Positions 27,299 to 36,481 of a DNA stretch of 52,917 nt are shown here, one piece after another. The DNA lies in the NCBI GenBank assembly GCA_030377915.1, contig JAUCFZ010000003.1, positions 1 through 52,917 of the forward strand. The letters run 5' to 3'. The position numbers and the translations under genes were made by a program. Position 1 is the stretch's first letter. Every line of letters begins with the position of its first letter. Below the pieces are notes generated by a model. The model made no database searches. It was not told where the DNA came from and saw only the letters and a list, made by a program, of their open reading frames with translations. Origin of the DNA: Clostridiaceae bacterium HSG29. Its GTDB lineage: Bacteria; Bacillota; Clostridia; Peptostreptococcales; Acidaminobacteraceae.

Positions 27299-28273
27299 AT
27301 GAGGATGACTAAATATATTTTAAAAAGATTGAGCATTGTTGCTTTAACTTTGTTCATTCTACTAACAATTGTATTCTTCATGTTTAGAGTTATACCAGGT
27401 GATCCTGTTAGTATGTTTATTGATTCAGGACTTGATAAAGAATCACAGGAATTAATGATGAAGATGTATGGATTAGATAAACCACTTTGGGATCAATATG
27501 TTATATATATTAAAGGTGTATTGCATGGTGATTTTGGTAATTCATTTACTTATAGCAAACCTGTACTAGACGTTATTGGAGAAAGATTTTTAAATACACT
27601 TGTTTTAACTACAACATCTCTATTAATTGCTTTTTCAGTTGGTATAACTGCAGGAAGTTATCTAGCTTGGCATAGGAATACAAAAATAGATTTGTTTGGT
27701 ACAGTGATGGCATTAATTATTAGATGTGCTCCTGTATTTTGGACAGGTATGATTTTATTGACAGTTTTTGCATTTAAACTTGATTGGTTACCGCTAGGTG
27801 GTATGACAACAGTGGGATCGAATTTCACTAGTTTCTGGGATAAAATTTTCAGTCTTGATTTCCTAAAACATCTTATTTTACCGGCTATAACTTCAGCATT
27901 ATATTCAATGGCAACTCCTACACTTCTTATGAGAACATCAATGTTAGAGGTTATCAAAGAAGATTATATTGAACTTGCTTATGCAAAAGGGTTATCGGAT
28001 AGAAATGTTAGAATAAGACATGCTATGAGAACAGCACTATTACCAGTTGTAACAATATTTGCTGTACAAGCTGGATTAGCAATTGGTGGATCTGTATTAG
28101 TAGAAACAGTATTTAGATGGCCAGGAATGGGTAGAGAAATTGTACTTGCTGTAGCTTCGAGAGATTATCCTATGGCGCAAGGTGCATTTTTGTTTATTGG
28201 ATTTACAACTATATCTTTTAATCTACTTGCAGATGTATTGTATGCATATCTAGATCCAAGAGTATCTTTATAG
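27299..28273 (+). CDS. peptide ABC transporter permease, DppB type
   Basis: 324 residues, six predicted membrane segments, starting with the family's typical MRMTKYILKRL and RVIPGDPVSMF. The cytoplasmic EAA-type loop that docks on the ATPases reads YIELAYAKGLSDRNVRIRHA. It forms the membrane channel with the DppC-type permease encoded next. AAGGAG lies 12 bases before the ATG, a slightly long spacing; an in-frame ATG at 27305 is the alternative start. Confidence 0.93.
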   Translation: MRMTKYILKRLSIVALTLFILLTIVFFMFRVIPGDPVSMFIDSGLDKESQELMMKMYGLDKPLWDQYVIYIKGVLHGDFGNSFTYSKPVLDVIGERFLNTLVLTTTSLLIAFSVGITAGSYLAWHRNTKIDLFGTVMALIIRCAPVFWTGMILLTVFAFKLDWLPLGGMTTVGSNFTSFWDKIFSLDFLKHLILPAITSALYSMATPTLLMRTSMLEVIKEDYIELAYAKGLSDRNVRIRHAMRTALLPVVTIFAVQAGLAIGGSVLVETVFRWPGMGREIVLAVASRDYPMAQGAFLFIGFTTISFNLLADVLYAYLDPRVSL

Positions 28274-28357
28274 AAAAATAAAAAATAAAATTAATAATTT
28301 AAAAAAGTATTTTGCATAAATTCTCCTTTCAAATGAGTTTGATTGTTTGTACAATAT

Positions 28358-28459
28358 ATACCCTACGTGGGGAGAGAGAAGCAAAATGTTATGAAAAAAC
28401 GTTGATATTGCAGTGGTTAATTTATCTGCAATTATCTAGGGTATCTTTATGGTAGGGGG
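28358..28459 (+). other. structured leader between the two permease genes
   Basis: The 190-base gap between the permeases is not coding. CCCTACGTGGGG (28361-28372) can fold locally. ATACCCTA (28358-28365) can instead pair perfectly with TAGGGTAT (28437-28444), enclosing a TTGCAG/CTGCAA hairpin (28408-28431). CCCTAC can also pair with GTAGGG in the ribosome site of the next gene (28452-28457). These exclusive pairings suggest RNA-level control of the downstream genes. I do not match it to a known riboswitch class. Confidence 0.45.
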
Positions 28460-28463
28460 CAAC

Positions 28464-29315
28464 ATGAAAAACGTATTTAAAGTATTTAGCAAAAATAAAA
28501 TTGGACTTATTGGATTAATTATTTTCGTATCTTTTGTATTAATAGCTATATTTGCCAATTTCCTTGCTCCTTATGATCCGATGGAAATTCAGTTTTTAGC
28601 TGAGGGTGGAGTAGCAAGACTTCAACCGCCATCATTGGATCATTTGCTTGGAACAACATATATGGGTAGAGATGTATTATCTCAAATGATTATTGGTTCC
28701 AGAGTAGCTGTTTTAGTAGGTGTTATATCTGCAGTATGTGTAGCCTTTATTGGTACAAATATTGGTCTGATAGCTGGCTATTTTGGAGGTATTACTGAGA
28801 GAATTCTTATGGGGATTGTAGATGTAATGTATGGTCTACCGTTTTTACCATTTGCTTTGATTCTAGTATCAGTGCTAGGACCAGGTGTTCAAAATGTGAT
28901 ATTGGCAATTGTATTAATAACGTGGAGAAACTCATCAAGAGTTATTCGTTCACAAGCATTGTCTCTTAAAAATAGAACATTTATAGAGGCAGCAAAATTA
29001 AGTGGAGCTAGTGATTGGAGAATACTATATAAACATATAGCGCCAAATGTAATTCCTATTTCTCTTATTTATGTATCAACATCTATGGCTTCAGCAATTA
29101 TGACTGAATCTAGTATTAGTTTTCTTGGATTAGGTGATCCAATGCAAGTTAGTTGGGGAAGAATATTATTTACTTGTTATTCGTCTCAGGCTATGTTTAA
29201 GGCACCTTGGTGGATTCTTCCTCCAGGTTTTGCAATAACCTTACTAGTATTATCAGGTTATATGATGGGAAGGGGATTTGAAGAAGTTGCGAATCCGAAA
29301 TTGAAGGAGAGATAG
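28464..29315 (+). CDS. peptide ABC transporter permease, DppC type
   Basis: 283 residues, DppC/OppC-like: N-terminal anchor with NKIGLIGLIIF, then LAPYDPMEIQF, LGTTYMGRDVLSQMI, and an EAA loop TFIEAAKLSGASDWRILYKH. The start at 28464 is set by TAGGGGG 4 bases upstream; the in-frame ATG at 28449 lies before that site. It pairs with the DppB-type permease. Its ribosome site may be masked by the upstream leader RNA. Confidence 0.93.
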   Translation: MKNVFKVFSKNKIGLIGLIIFVSFVLIAIFANFLAPYDPMEIQFLAEGGVARLQPPSLDHLLGTTYMGRDVLSQMIIGSRVAVLVGVISAVCVAFIGTNIGLIAGYFGGITERILMGIVDVMYGLPFLPFALILVSVLGPGVQNVILAIVLITWRNSSRVIRSQALSLKNRTFIEAAKLSGASDWRILYKHIAPNVIPISLIYVSTSMASAIMTESSISFLGLGDPMQVSWGRILFTCYSSQAMFKAPWWILPPGFAITLLVLSGYMMGRGFEEVANPKLKER

Positions 29316-29317
29316 AG

Positions 29318-30319
29318 ATGGCATTATTAGAATTGAATGAAGTATCAATTGAATATAAATTATCTAATGGTAAATTGAAAGCTGTTGATAACGTTTCATT
29401 AAATGTTGAGAATGGTGATGTAGTTGGTCTTGTTGGAGAGAGTGGCTGTGGTAAAAGTACATTGATAAAAGGAATAATTAATTTATTACCATCTAATGGA
29501 AAAATTACAAATGGAGAAGTTATTTTTGAGGGAGAAGATCTTTCAAAGCTTGAATTTGAGAAAATGCGAAAGAAAAGATGGAAAGAAATTTCTATGATAA
29601 CACAAAGTGCAATGAATTCACTAAATCCGGTATATAGAGTTGGAAATCAAATAACAGAGGTAATTTTAGAACATGAGAAAATGTCTAAGCATGACGCAAT
29701 GGAAAAAGCAAAAGAATTATTTGATCTTGTTGGACTAGACCGTGCAAGATTAGAAGATTATCCTCATCAATATAGTGGTGGAATGAAACAAAGAGCGATT
29801 ATAGCTATGAGTTTAGCATTAGATCCAAAACTAATAATAGCTGATGAGCCAACGACTGCACTTGATGTAATTGTTCAATCACAAATATTAGAAAAAATTA
29901 ATGCTCTTTTAGAGGGCTATAGTGGTTCGATGATTCTAGTAACCCATGATATATCAGTTGTTGCACAGACTTGTAACAAAGTAGCTGTTATGTATGGCGG
30001 AAGAATAATCGAATATGGTGATGTTAAACAGGTTCTTAAAAAGCCTAATCATCCATATACTATGGGATTAAAGAATGCATTTCCGTCATTAACAGGGGAG
30101 AAAAAGGATTTGATTTCTATTGAAGGAACACCTCCAGATCTTTCTAAAAAAATTGATGGTTGTCGTTTTAAAGATAGATGCCCATTTGTACTTGATAAAT
30201 GTAAAAGTGGAGAAATGCCATTTACTCGAGTAGAATCAGGTTATTATTATTGTGCTAGACATGATGAAATCGACCATTTACGAGAATTGGCCGACTTGTC
30301 TGAAACATGGGATGTGTAA
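29318..30319 (+). CDS. peptide ABC transporter ATPase, DppD type
   Basis: 333 residues with a complete ABC ATPase: GESGCGKST Walker A (about 41-49), YSGGMKQR signature, LIIADEPTTALD Walker B and VTHDIS switch. The C-terminal oligopeptide-transporter extension has four Cys (CRFKDRCPFVLDKC and a later YYCARH), a pattern typical of DppD/OppD. Starts 2 bases after the permease stop with GGAGAGATAGAG before the ATG. Confidence 0.94.
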   Translation: MALLELNEVSIEYKLSNGKLKAVDNVSLNVENGDVVGLVGESGCGKSTLIKGIINLLPSNGKITNGEVIFEGEDLSKLEFEKMRKKRWKEISMITQSAMNSLNPVYRVGNQITEVILEHEKMSKHDAMEKAKELFDLVGLDRARLEDYPHQYSGGMKQRAIIAMSLALDPKLIIADEPTTALDVIVQSQILEKINALLEGYSGSMILVTHDISVVAQTCNKVAVMYGGRIIEYGDVKQVLKKPNHPYTMGLKNAFPSLTGEKKDLISIEGTPPDLSKKIDGCRFKDRCPFVLDKCKSGEMPFTRVESGYYYCARHDEIDHLRELADLSETWDV

Positions 30320-30332
30320 TGGGAGGACTCAG

Positions 30333-31334
30333 ATGACAGAGAGAACTAAAGTAATTGAAGCTATAGATTTACACAAGGAATTTATGGTTAAGATCAAGGG
30401 TGATGGAAAAGTAAGAGAGATTAAATCTCTTAAAGCTGTTGATGGAATCAATCTTCATGTATGTAAAGGTGAAACTTTAGGAATAGTTGGTGAAAGTGGA
30501 TGTGGAAAAACTACTACAGCAAAATTATTTTTAGGATTACATAATGCAACAATGGGATCTATTCTTTTAGGTGATAAAGATATTTCTCATCTTAAAGGAA
30601 AAGAACTAAAGAATTTTAGAAAACATGCTCAAATGATATTTCAGGATCCGTATGAGTCTTTGAATCCAAGATTTAAAATTAAAAATACAATTATGGAGCC
30701 ATTAGAAATACATGGGATTGGTAAAGATAAAGCTGAAAGATATGAAATGGCAAAGCAGATGCTATCTGAAGCAGGATTAAAACCACCAGAAGAATATATG
30801 GATAGATATCCACATGAGATGAGTGGTGGACAAAAACAAAGAGTTGCAATTGCAAGAGCATTAGTTTTAAATCCAGATTTTTTAATTGCTGATGAGCCAG
30901 TTTCAATGCTTGATGTATCTATTAGAGCAAGTATCTTAAAACTTTTAAGAAAAATGATTACGGAAAAAGATCTTGCTGGAATTATAATATCTCACGATAT
31001 TTCACTTATTAGATATATAAGTGATAGAACAGCTGTAATGTATCTAGGGAAAATTGTTGAGCAAGGTAGTACAGAAGAGCTAATAGAAAAAAGGTATCAT
31101 CCATATACAAAAGCTTTACTTGAAGCTGCACCGAATCCAGATCCAGAAGTGAAATTCACATTAGAGAATATTAAAGGTGAAGCTCCAAATCCAGTAGATA
31201 TACCAAAAGGTTGTAGATTTCATCCTAGATGTCCAGAGTGTATGGAAATATGTAAAATGATAACGCCACAGGAATATGATATGGGAAATGGACATAAAGT
31301 AATGTGCCATTTATACGGTGATAAAAATGAATAA
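30333..31334 (+). CDS. peptide ABC transporter ATPase, DppF type
   Basis: 333 residues: Walker A GESGCGKTT, FQDPYESLNPR (typical of DppF/OppF), MSGGQKQRVAIARAL signature, Walker B FLIADEPVSMLD, and a Cys-containing C-terminal extension (GCRFHPRCPECMEIC). The start at 30333 is set by GGGAGGA 6 bases upstream; a longer in-frame reading from 30252 would overlap dppD by 68 bases without a ribosome site. Partner of the DppD-type ATPase. Confidence 0.94.
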   Translation: MTERTKVIEAIDLHKEFMVKIKGDGKVREIKSLKAVDGINLHVCKGETLGIVGESGCGKTTTAKLFLGLHNATMGSILLGDKDISHLKGKELKNFRKHAQMIFQDPYESLNPRFKIKNTIMEPLEIHGIGKDKAERYEMAKQMLSEAGLKPPEEYMDRYPHEMSGGQKQRVAIARALVLNPDFLIADEPVSMLDVSIRASILKLLRKMITEKDLAGIIISHDISLIRYISDRTAVMYLGKIVEQGSTEELIEKRYHPYTKALLEAAPNPDPEVKFTLENIKGEAPNPVDIPKGCRFHPRCPECMEICKMITPQEYDMGNGHKVMCHLYGDKNE

Positions 31335-32082
31335 AGCTTTGATTTTAGAAGAACTTACATGGGTAGAATTTGATGCTGTAAAGGACCAAGTAGAGTTGGT
31401 TATAATACCTTTGGGATCCACTGAACAACATGGTCCTAACACAACTTTAGCAACAGATACAGTTAGAGCTAGAGCGATGGGAAAATTAATTGGTGAGGAA
31501 TATGGAAATAGAGTTCTTATTGGACCAACACTACCAATAGGGTTAGCATATCATCATATGAAATTTCCAGGGACGATGACATTTTCGCTTCAAACTTATA
31601 TACAGGTTATACGTGATATTTGTTGGAGTTTTAATGAACATGGATTTAAAAAAATTCTGTTTATAACTGGGCACGGTGGTAATAAAAGACCAGTTCATGA
31701 GTATGCTACTGAAGCAAGAAAAGAATTTGGTATGGATATTTATATTTCTAGTATGGGAGGCAGTTTAGTTAGAGAGCTAAGTGCACAGGAAGACTTTACA
31801 AAGGTTAAAGGACATGCTTGTGAAGTGGAAACTTCTCAGACTATGTTTTTGGCACCAGATCACGTAAGACCAGATGCTTTAGAGGCAGCTAAATTCATAG
31901 AAGGAACTAAATACTTAGATAGAGAGCATATGTATGATTGCGGTATGTTTTGGGATTTTAGTAAAGTTTCTGAGAATGGTGCTTTAGGTGATGCGACAAG
32001 AGCAAGTGTTGAATTTGGTGAGAAAATGAATGCTTTAGTAGTAGAAAAAATAAAGAAATTCATTGATAATATAATTCTTTAA
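31327..32082 (+). CDS. creatininase-family amidohydrolase
   Basis: 251 residues of the creatininase superfamily, metal-dependent amidases that cleave cyclic or linear amides. Metal-ligand motifs are GSTEQHGP (E33, H35), ATDT (D44), TGHGGNK (about 117-123) and HACEVETS (about 163-170). The start at 31327 overlaps the ATPase end by 8 bases and is preceded by GGTGA; a GTG at 31318 is the less likely alternative. Its position between the transporter and the gamma-glutamyltransferases suggests it acts on the imported compound. The true substrate, creatinine or otherwise, cannot be told. Confidence 0.9.
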   Translation: MNKALILEELTWVEFDAVKDQVELVIIPLGSTEQHGPNTTLATDTVRARAMGKLIGEEYGNRVLIGPTLPIGLAYHHMKFPGTMTFSLQTYIQVIRDICWSFNEHGFKKILFITGHGGNKRPVHEYATEARKEFGMDIYISSMGGSLVRELSAQEDFTKVKGHACEVETSQTMFLAPDHVRPDALEAAKFIEGTKYLDREHMYDCGMFWDFSKVSENGALGDATRASVEFGEKMNALVVEKIKKFIDNIIL

Positions 32083-32092
32083 AGGAGTTATT

Positions 32093-33700
32093 ATGCTATA
32101 TAAAAATATTGAAAATTTAACAATATCAAATAAATCAAATAGCGCTAATAATGTTATGGTAGCAAGTGCTAGATACGAAGCATCGGATATTGGAATCGGA
32201 ATAATGAAAAAAGGCGGAAACGCTATAGATGCAGCAGTTGCTGTAGGATTTGCATTATCAGTTTGTGAGGCAAACGCCAGCGGTTTAGGTGGTGGTGGTT
32301 TTATGAATTTGTATATTAAAGATGAAAATCTAAATACATTTATTGATTTTAGAGAAATTGCACCTGAAAATGCTAGCCCTTCGATGTGGGAAGTAGTTGA
32401 TGGTGAGGTTGTAGGAAATCAGAAAGCTGAAGGAGGCAAATCAGTTTGTGTACCAGGAGAAACAGCTGGACTAATACATGCACATAAAAAATATGGAAAA
32501 TTAGATTTAAAAACAGTTATTGAGCCAGCTATAATATTGGCTGAAACTGGTATAGAAATTACGAATGCATTTAACCAAGATTTGATTAATAATAAAGATA
32601 AAATGATGCGATTTTTAGAAGAAGGAAACTCCTTTGTTAAAGCAAATAAAGTGATAAAAAATCCAGCATTGGCAAATACTTTAAAAGAAATTATGTTAAA
32701 TGGAGCAGATGGATTTTATAAAGGTTCAGTTGCTAAACAAATAGTAGAAAGCATAAACAAACATAATGGGATATTTAAACTTTCTGATTTAAGTGATTAT
32801 AAAGTGAGAGAAATGAGTCCTTTAAAAGGATTTTATAAAGGCTATGAAATTATTTCATCTCCGTTACCTAGTTCAGGTGGTACTCATATACTTCAGATAT
32901 TAAATATATTAGAGCTATTAGATATATCTCAATATAGGGTCAATTCATTAGAATATATACATATGCTCTCTGAGGTATTTAAAATATGTTTTGCAGATAG
33001 ACAGGAATTTATGGGAGATCCTTGTTTCAATCATGTACCAATTAAAGGTATTCTTTCTAAAAATTATAGTAAGGAATTATCAAAAAATATTGAAATGGAT
33101 AGTGTTAAGTCTTATGAATATGGTAATCCTATGGATTATGAATCATTAGATACAACCCATTATTCAATTGTTGACAATGAAGGAAATATGGTATCTGTTA
33201 CTAAGACAATAAGTGCATTTTTCGGTTCGGGAGTTATTCCAAAGAATACAGGAGTTGTACTAAATTGTCAGGCTAGAGGGTTTGCAATAGGTGAAGGAAA
33301 GACAAATTCTATTGCACCAAAGAAGAAACCATTAAGTTCAATGAGTCCAACAATTATTATGAAGGATGGAAATCCATTTGCAGTTATTGGAACTCCTGGT
33401 GCAAATAGAATAATAACTACAATGGTACAGATAATAATAAAAATGATAGATTATGAAATGACTATGGAAGATGCAATAGATTCTCCAAGAATTTCAAATG
33501 ATATGTCAGAAATATTATATTGTGAAGATAGAATTGATGAAGATATTATAAATAGGCTATCTTTATTAGGTCATAAAGTAGAAGTTTGCAAAAGTTATGA
33601 TAGAAAATTCGGTGGTGTTCAGGGAATAAAATGCAACATTGATAAGACTTTACAAGGGGCTGCTGACTTACGAAGAGATGGAGTGGCATTAGGTTACTAA
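32093..33700 (+). CDS. gamma-glutamyltransferase, cytoplasmic type (copy 1)
   Basis: 535 residues of the Ntn-hydrolase gamma-glutamyltransferase family. GNAIDAAVAVGFAL and SGLGGGGFMNL mark the large subunit. The autocleavage site is LDTTHYSIVD with T354 as the predicted N-terminal nucleophile of the small subunit. KKKPLSSMSPT and IGTPGANRI complete the active site. Unlike most bacterial GGTs, no signal peptide is present, so it should act inside the cell on imported gamma-glutamyl compounds by hydrolysis or transfer. AAGGAG precedes the ATG. A second paralogue follows after 11 bases. Confidence 0.92.
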   Translation: MLYKNIENLTISNKSNSANNVMVASARYEASDIGIGIMKKGGNAIDAAVAVGFALSVCEANASGLGGGGFMNLYIKDENLNTFIDFREIAPENASPSMWEVVDGEVVGNQKAEGGKSVCVPGETAGLIHAHKKYGKLDLKTVIEPAIILAETGIEITNAFNQDLINNKDKMMRFLEEGNSFVKANKVIKNPALANTLKEIMLNGADGFYKGSVAKQIVESINKHNGIFKLSDLSDYKVREMSPLKGFYKGYEIISSPLPSSGGTHILQILNILELLDISQYRVNSLEYIHMLSEVFKICFADRQEFMGDPCFNHVPIKGILSKNYSKELSKNIEMDSVKSYEYGNPMDYESLDTTHYSIVDNEGNMVSVTKTISAFFGSGVIPKNTGVVLNCQARGFAIGEGKTNSIAPKKKPLSSMSPTIIMKDGNPFAVIGTPGANRIITTMVQIIIKMIDYEMTMEDAIDSPRISNDMSEILYCEDRIDEDIINRLSLLGHKVEVCKSYDRKFGGVQGIKCNIDKTLQGAADLRRDGVALGY

Positions 33701-33711
33701 AAGGTGAGATT

Positions 33712-35310
33712 ATGAATACAAAACAAATTAGAAGATATGAAAGTAATAACGCTATGGTTTCTAGTGGTCGTAAAGAAGCCACTGATATTGGCATTCAAAT
33801 ATTTAAAAAAGGTGGAAATGCCATTGATGCAGCTGTAGCAGTAGGGTTTGCTATGGGTGTTGCTGAGCCGGCTACTTCTGGTTTAGGTGGTGGTGGTTTT
33901 ATGACTATCAATTTACCAGGTAATTCAGAGTCAATATTTATAGATTTTAGAGAAAACGCACCTAAGAGTGCCTATCCTGATATGTGGTGTTTAGATGAAA
34001 AAGGTAAGGTTATAGATAAAGCTAATGCAATTGGTGCAAAGTCAATTAGTGTTCCAGGAGAGGTTGCTGGATTAATATATGTATTAGAAAATTATGGAAC
34101 AATGACTTTGGAAGAAGTTATGGCTCCAACAATTAAATTGGCAGAAGAAGGTATTGTTGTAACTGCGATGCTTGAAAATATGCTAGGTATATATGGTAAG
34201 CATTTGGAAAAATGCGAGAGTGCAAAAGATATATACTGTAAAGATTTTAAAGAAGGTGATCTTCTTAGAAATAAGAAAATTGCTAATACATTAAAAACTA
34301 TAGCTTTTGAAGGAAGAGATGTATTTTATAAAGGTAAAATTAGCAAAGAGATAATTAAATCAGTGCAAGATATGGGTGGTTTATTAACAAAAGAAGATTT
34401 AGAAGAATATGAAGTAGAAGTAAAAGAACCTGTAGTTGGAGAATATAGAGGATATACTATAATATCATCTCCACCTCCAAGTTCAGGTGGAACACATATT
34501 ATTCAAAGTTTAAATATACTTGAAAATTTTGATATTGGAAGTTTGGAAGTTAATTCAGCCGAGTATTTACATATGTTTTCTGAGGCATTTAAATTGTCAT
34601 ATGAAGATAGAGCTAAATTTATGGCAGATACTAAATTTATTGATGTTCCATTAAAAGGACTTCGCTCAAAGAAGTATGCAAAAGTACTTAGTAAAAAGAT
34701 TGATCTTAACACGGCAAGAAAACCAGAATGCTATGACCCTTGGAATTATGAGCATGATGATACTACTCATTATTCTATTGGTGATAAAGAAGGGTATTTA
34801 GTTTCCGTTACAAAAACTATAAATCACTTTTTTGGTTCGTGTATGGTTGGTGGAAATACTGGAATATTACTTAATGATACTATGGCAGATTTCTCAACAA
34901 ATAAATATGATGTTAATTCAGTTGATTCTAGGAAGAAGCCATTAAGTTCTATGTCTCCAACACTTATCCTTAAAGATGGTAAACCGGTAGCTATTATTGG
35001 TTCTCCTGGAGGCGTTAGGATTATAAATGTGATAGTACAGATTATTAGTAAAATTGTGGATCATGGTATGGATATTCAAGAAGCAATAGAGTCGCCAAGA
35101 ATCACTCAAAATGCAACAAATACAATGCTTTATGAGAATAGAATTTCTTCTAAAGTAATTGAAGATTTAAAAGCTATGGGACACGATATGAATCAATGCT
35201 TAGATTATGATAAAAAAATGGGTGGAGTTAATGGTATATATTATACTGAAGATGGTAAAATCATTGGCGCTGCAGATCCAAGAAGAGATGGTGTAGCTTA
35301 TGGTATATAA
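33712..35310 (+). CDS. gamma-glutamyltransferase, cytoplasmic type (copy 2)
   Basis: 532 residues, clearly paralogous to the preceding gene along its whole length but well diverged. It has GNAIDAAVAVGFAM, SGLGGGGFMTI, the cleavage motif DDTTHYSIGD (nucleophile T351), RKKPLSSMSPT and IGSPGGVRI. Again no signal peptide. The two copies may form a heteromeric enzyme or have split substrate preference. AAAGGTGAG lies before the ATG, and the end overlaps the racemase start. Confidence 0.92.
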   Translation: MNTKQIRRYESNNAMVSSGRKEATDIGIQIFKKGGNAIDAAVAVGFAMGVAEPATSGLGGGGFMTINLPGNSESIFIDFRENAPKSAYPDMWCLDEKGKVIDKANAIGAKSISVPGEVAGLIYVLENYGTMTLEEVMAPTIKLAEEGIVVTAMLENMLGIYGKHLEKCESAKDIYCKDFKEGDLLRNKKIANTLKTIAFEGRDVFYKGKISKEIIKSVQDMGGLLTKEDLEEYEVEVKEPVVGEYRGYTIISSPPPSSGGTHIIQSLNILENFDIGSLEVNSAEYLHMFSEAFKLSYEDRAKFMADTKFIDVPLKGLRSKKYAKVLSKKIDLNTARKPECYDPWNYEHDDTTHYSIGDKEGYLVSVTKTINHFFGSCMVGGNTGILLNDTMADFSTNKYDVNSVDSRKKPLSSMSPTLILKDGKPVAIIGSPGGVRIINVIVQIISKIVDHGMDIQEAIESPRITQNATNTMLYENRISSKVIEDLKAMGHDMNQCLDYDKKMGGVNGIYYTEDGKIIGAADPRRDGVAYGI

Positions 35311-36481
35311 AGGTGTTGATTTATTAAGAGATACTTTTGTAGAAATTAATCTAGACTCTTTAAAAGATAATATTAAAAATATAAAAGAAAGAGTTGGTGA
35401 AAATGTTTCAATAGCTGCTGTTGTAAAATCAGATGGCTATGGTCATGGCGCAGTAGAGATTGGAAAAATACTAATTGAAAATGGGGCATCACATCTTGCC
35501 GTTGCAACGTTGACAGAAGCGTTAGAACTTAGAAATGTATATGAAAATATTAAAATATTTATTATGGGATATACTCCAGATAGTCATTTAAGAATTGCTG
35601 CTGAGAAAAATATTGATATGACAATTTTTTCTATTCATCAAGCAAGATTATTAAATGAAATTGGAGAAATATTAGATAAAAAACCAGTAGTTCATATTAA
35701 ATATGATACGGGATTTAATAGATTAGGATATAAAGACTGCAATGAAAGTATAGTAGAAATATCTGAAATAGTTAAATTAGATAATTTAAATGTAGAAGGA
35801 ATTTTCTCTCATTTTGCATTGGCAGGAAATGAATCTAATCACAAACAATTTAATGATTTTATAAAAGCTGTAGAAGCAATCGAAGCAACAGGTTTTATTT
35901 TCAAATATAAACATATTTGTGATAGCATAGCTGCAATCGATTATCCTGAATTCAATTTAGATATGGTGAGAACTGGCGCAATACTTTATGGAATGAAGTC
36001 ATTTAGATTTAGAGACATTGATTTAAAAAGCGTTATGTCGTTTAAAACAAAGATTTATCATGTGAAAACATTAAAAATTGGAGAAGGAGTTAGCTATAAT
36101 TTTAAGTGGAAAGCTAAGCGTGATAGTGTAATAGCAACAATACCAGTAGGATATTCTGATGGTTTACCAAGAAATATGGCAGATGTAGGTATGGTAACTA
36201 TTAAAGGAAAAAGAGCACCTCTAGTAGGAGTTATTTGTATGGATCAATGTATGGTTGATATTACTGACTTAAAGGATGCACAAGTGGGTGATGAAGTGAT
36301 AATTTTTGATGATGGTACAGGAAATTCACTTACTGTCGGAGAATTTTCAAAGTTAGGTAATACAAATAAGAATGAAATACTGACAAGAATCACTAGGAGA
36401 ACTCCTAGAGTATATATAAAAAATAATAAAATTCACAAGATAGTGGATTATTTAATAGGAGATAGCCTTTATGAATACTAA
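35300..36481 (+). CDS. alanine racemase family PLP enzyme
   Basis: 393 residues. A fold-type III PLP barrel enzyme: AAVVKSDGYGHG carries the PLP lysine (K43), FSHFALAGNES is family-typical, and EGVSYNFKWKAKRDSVIATIPVGYSDGLPR contains the second catalytic tyrosine. The C-terminal beta domain has GVICMDQCMVDITD. It overlaps the upstream gene by 11 bases and the next by 11, so it is firmly part of the operon rather than a housekeeping alr. It probably converts D- to L-amino acids released from imported peptides (or the reverse). Other amino acids than alanine are possible. Confidence 0.9.
   Translation: MVYKGVDLLRDTFVEINLDSLKDNIKNIKERVGENVSIAAVVKSDGYGHGAVEIGKILIENGASHLAVATLTEALELRNVYENIKIFIMGYTPDSHLRIAAEKNIDMTIFSIHQARLLNEIGEILDKKPVVHIKYDTGFNRLGYKDCNESIVEISEIVKLDNLNVEGIFSHFALAGNESNHKQFNDFIKAVEAIEATGFIFKYKHICDSIAAIDYPEFNLDMVRTGAILYGMKSFRFRDIDLKSVMSFKTKIYHVKTLKIGEGVSYNFKWKAKRDSVIATIPVGYSDGLPRNMADVGMVTIKGKRAPLVGVICMDQCMVDITDLKDAQVGDEVIIFDDGTGNSLTVGEFSKLGNTNKNEILTRITRRTPRVYIKNNKIHKIVDYLIGDSLYEY

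Noticed and set aside
28361-28372. CCCTACGTGGGG as a guanidine-II (mini-ykkC) hairpin
   Set aside because: That class needs two hairpins with ACGR loops; here there is one and its loop would be ACGT.
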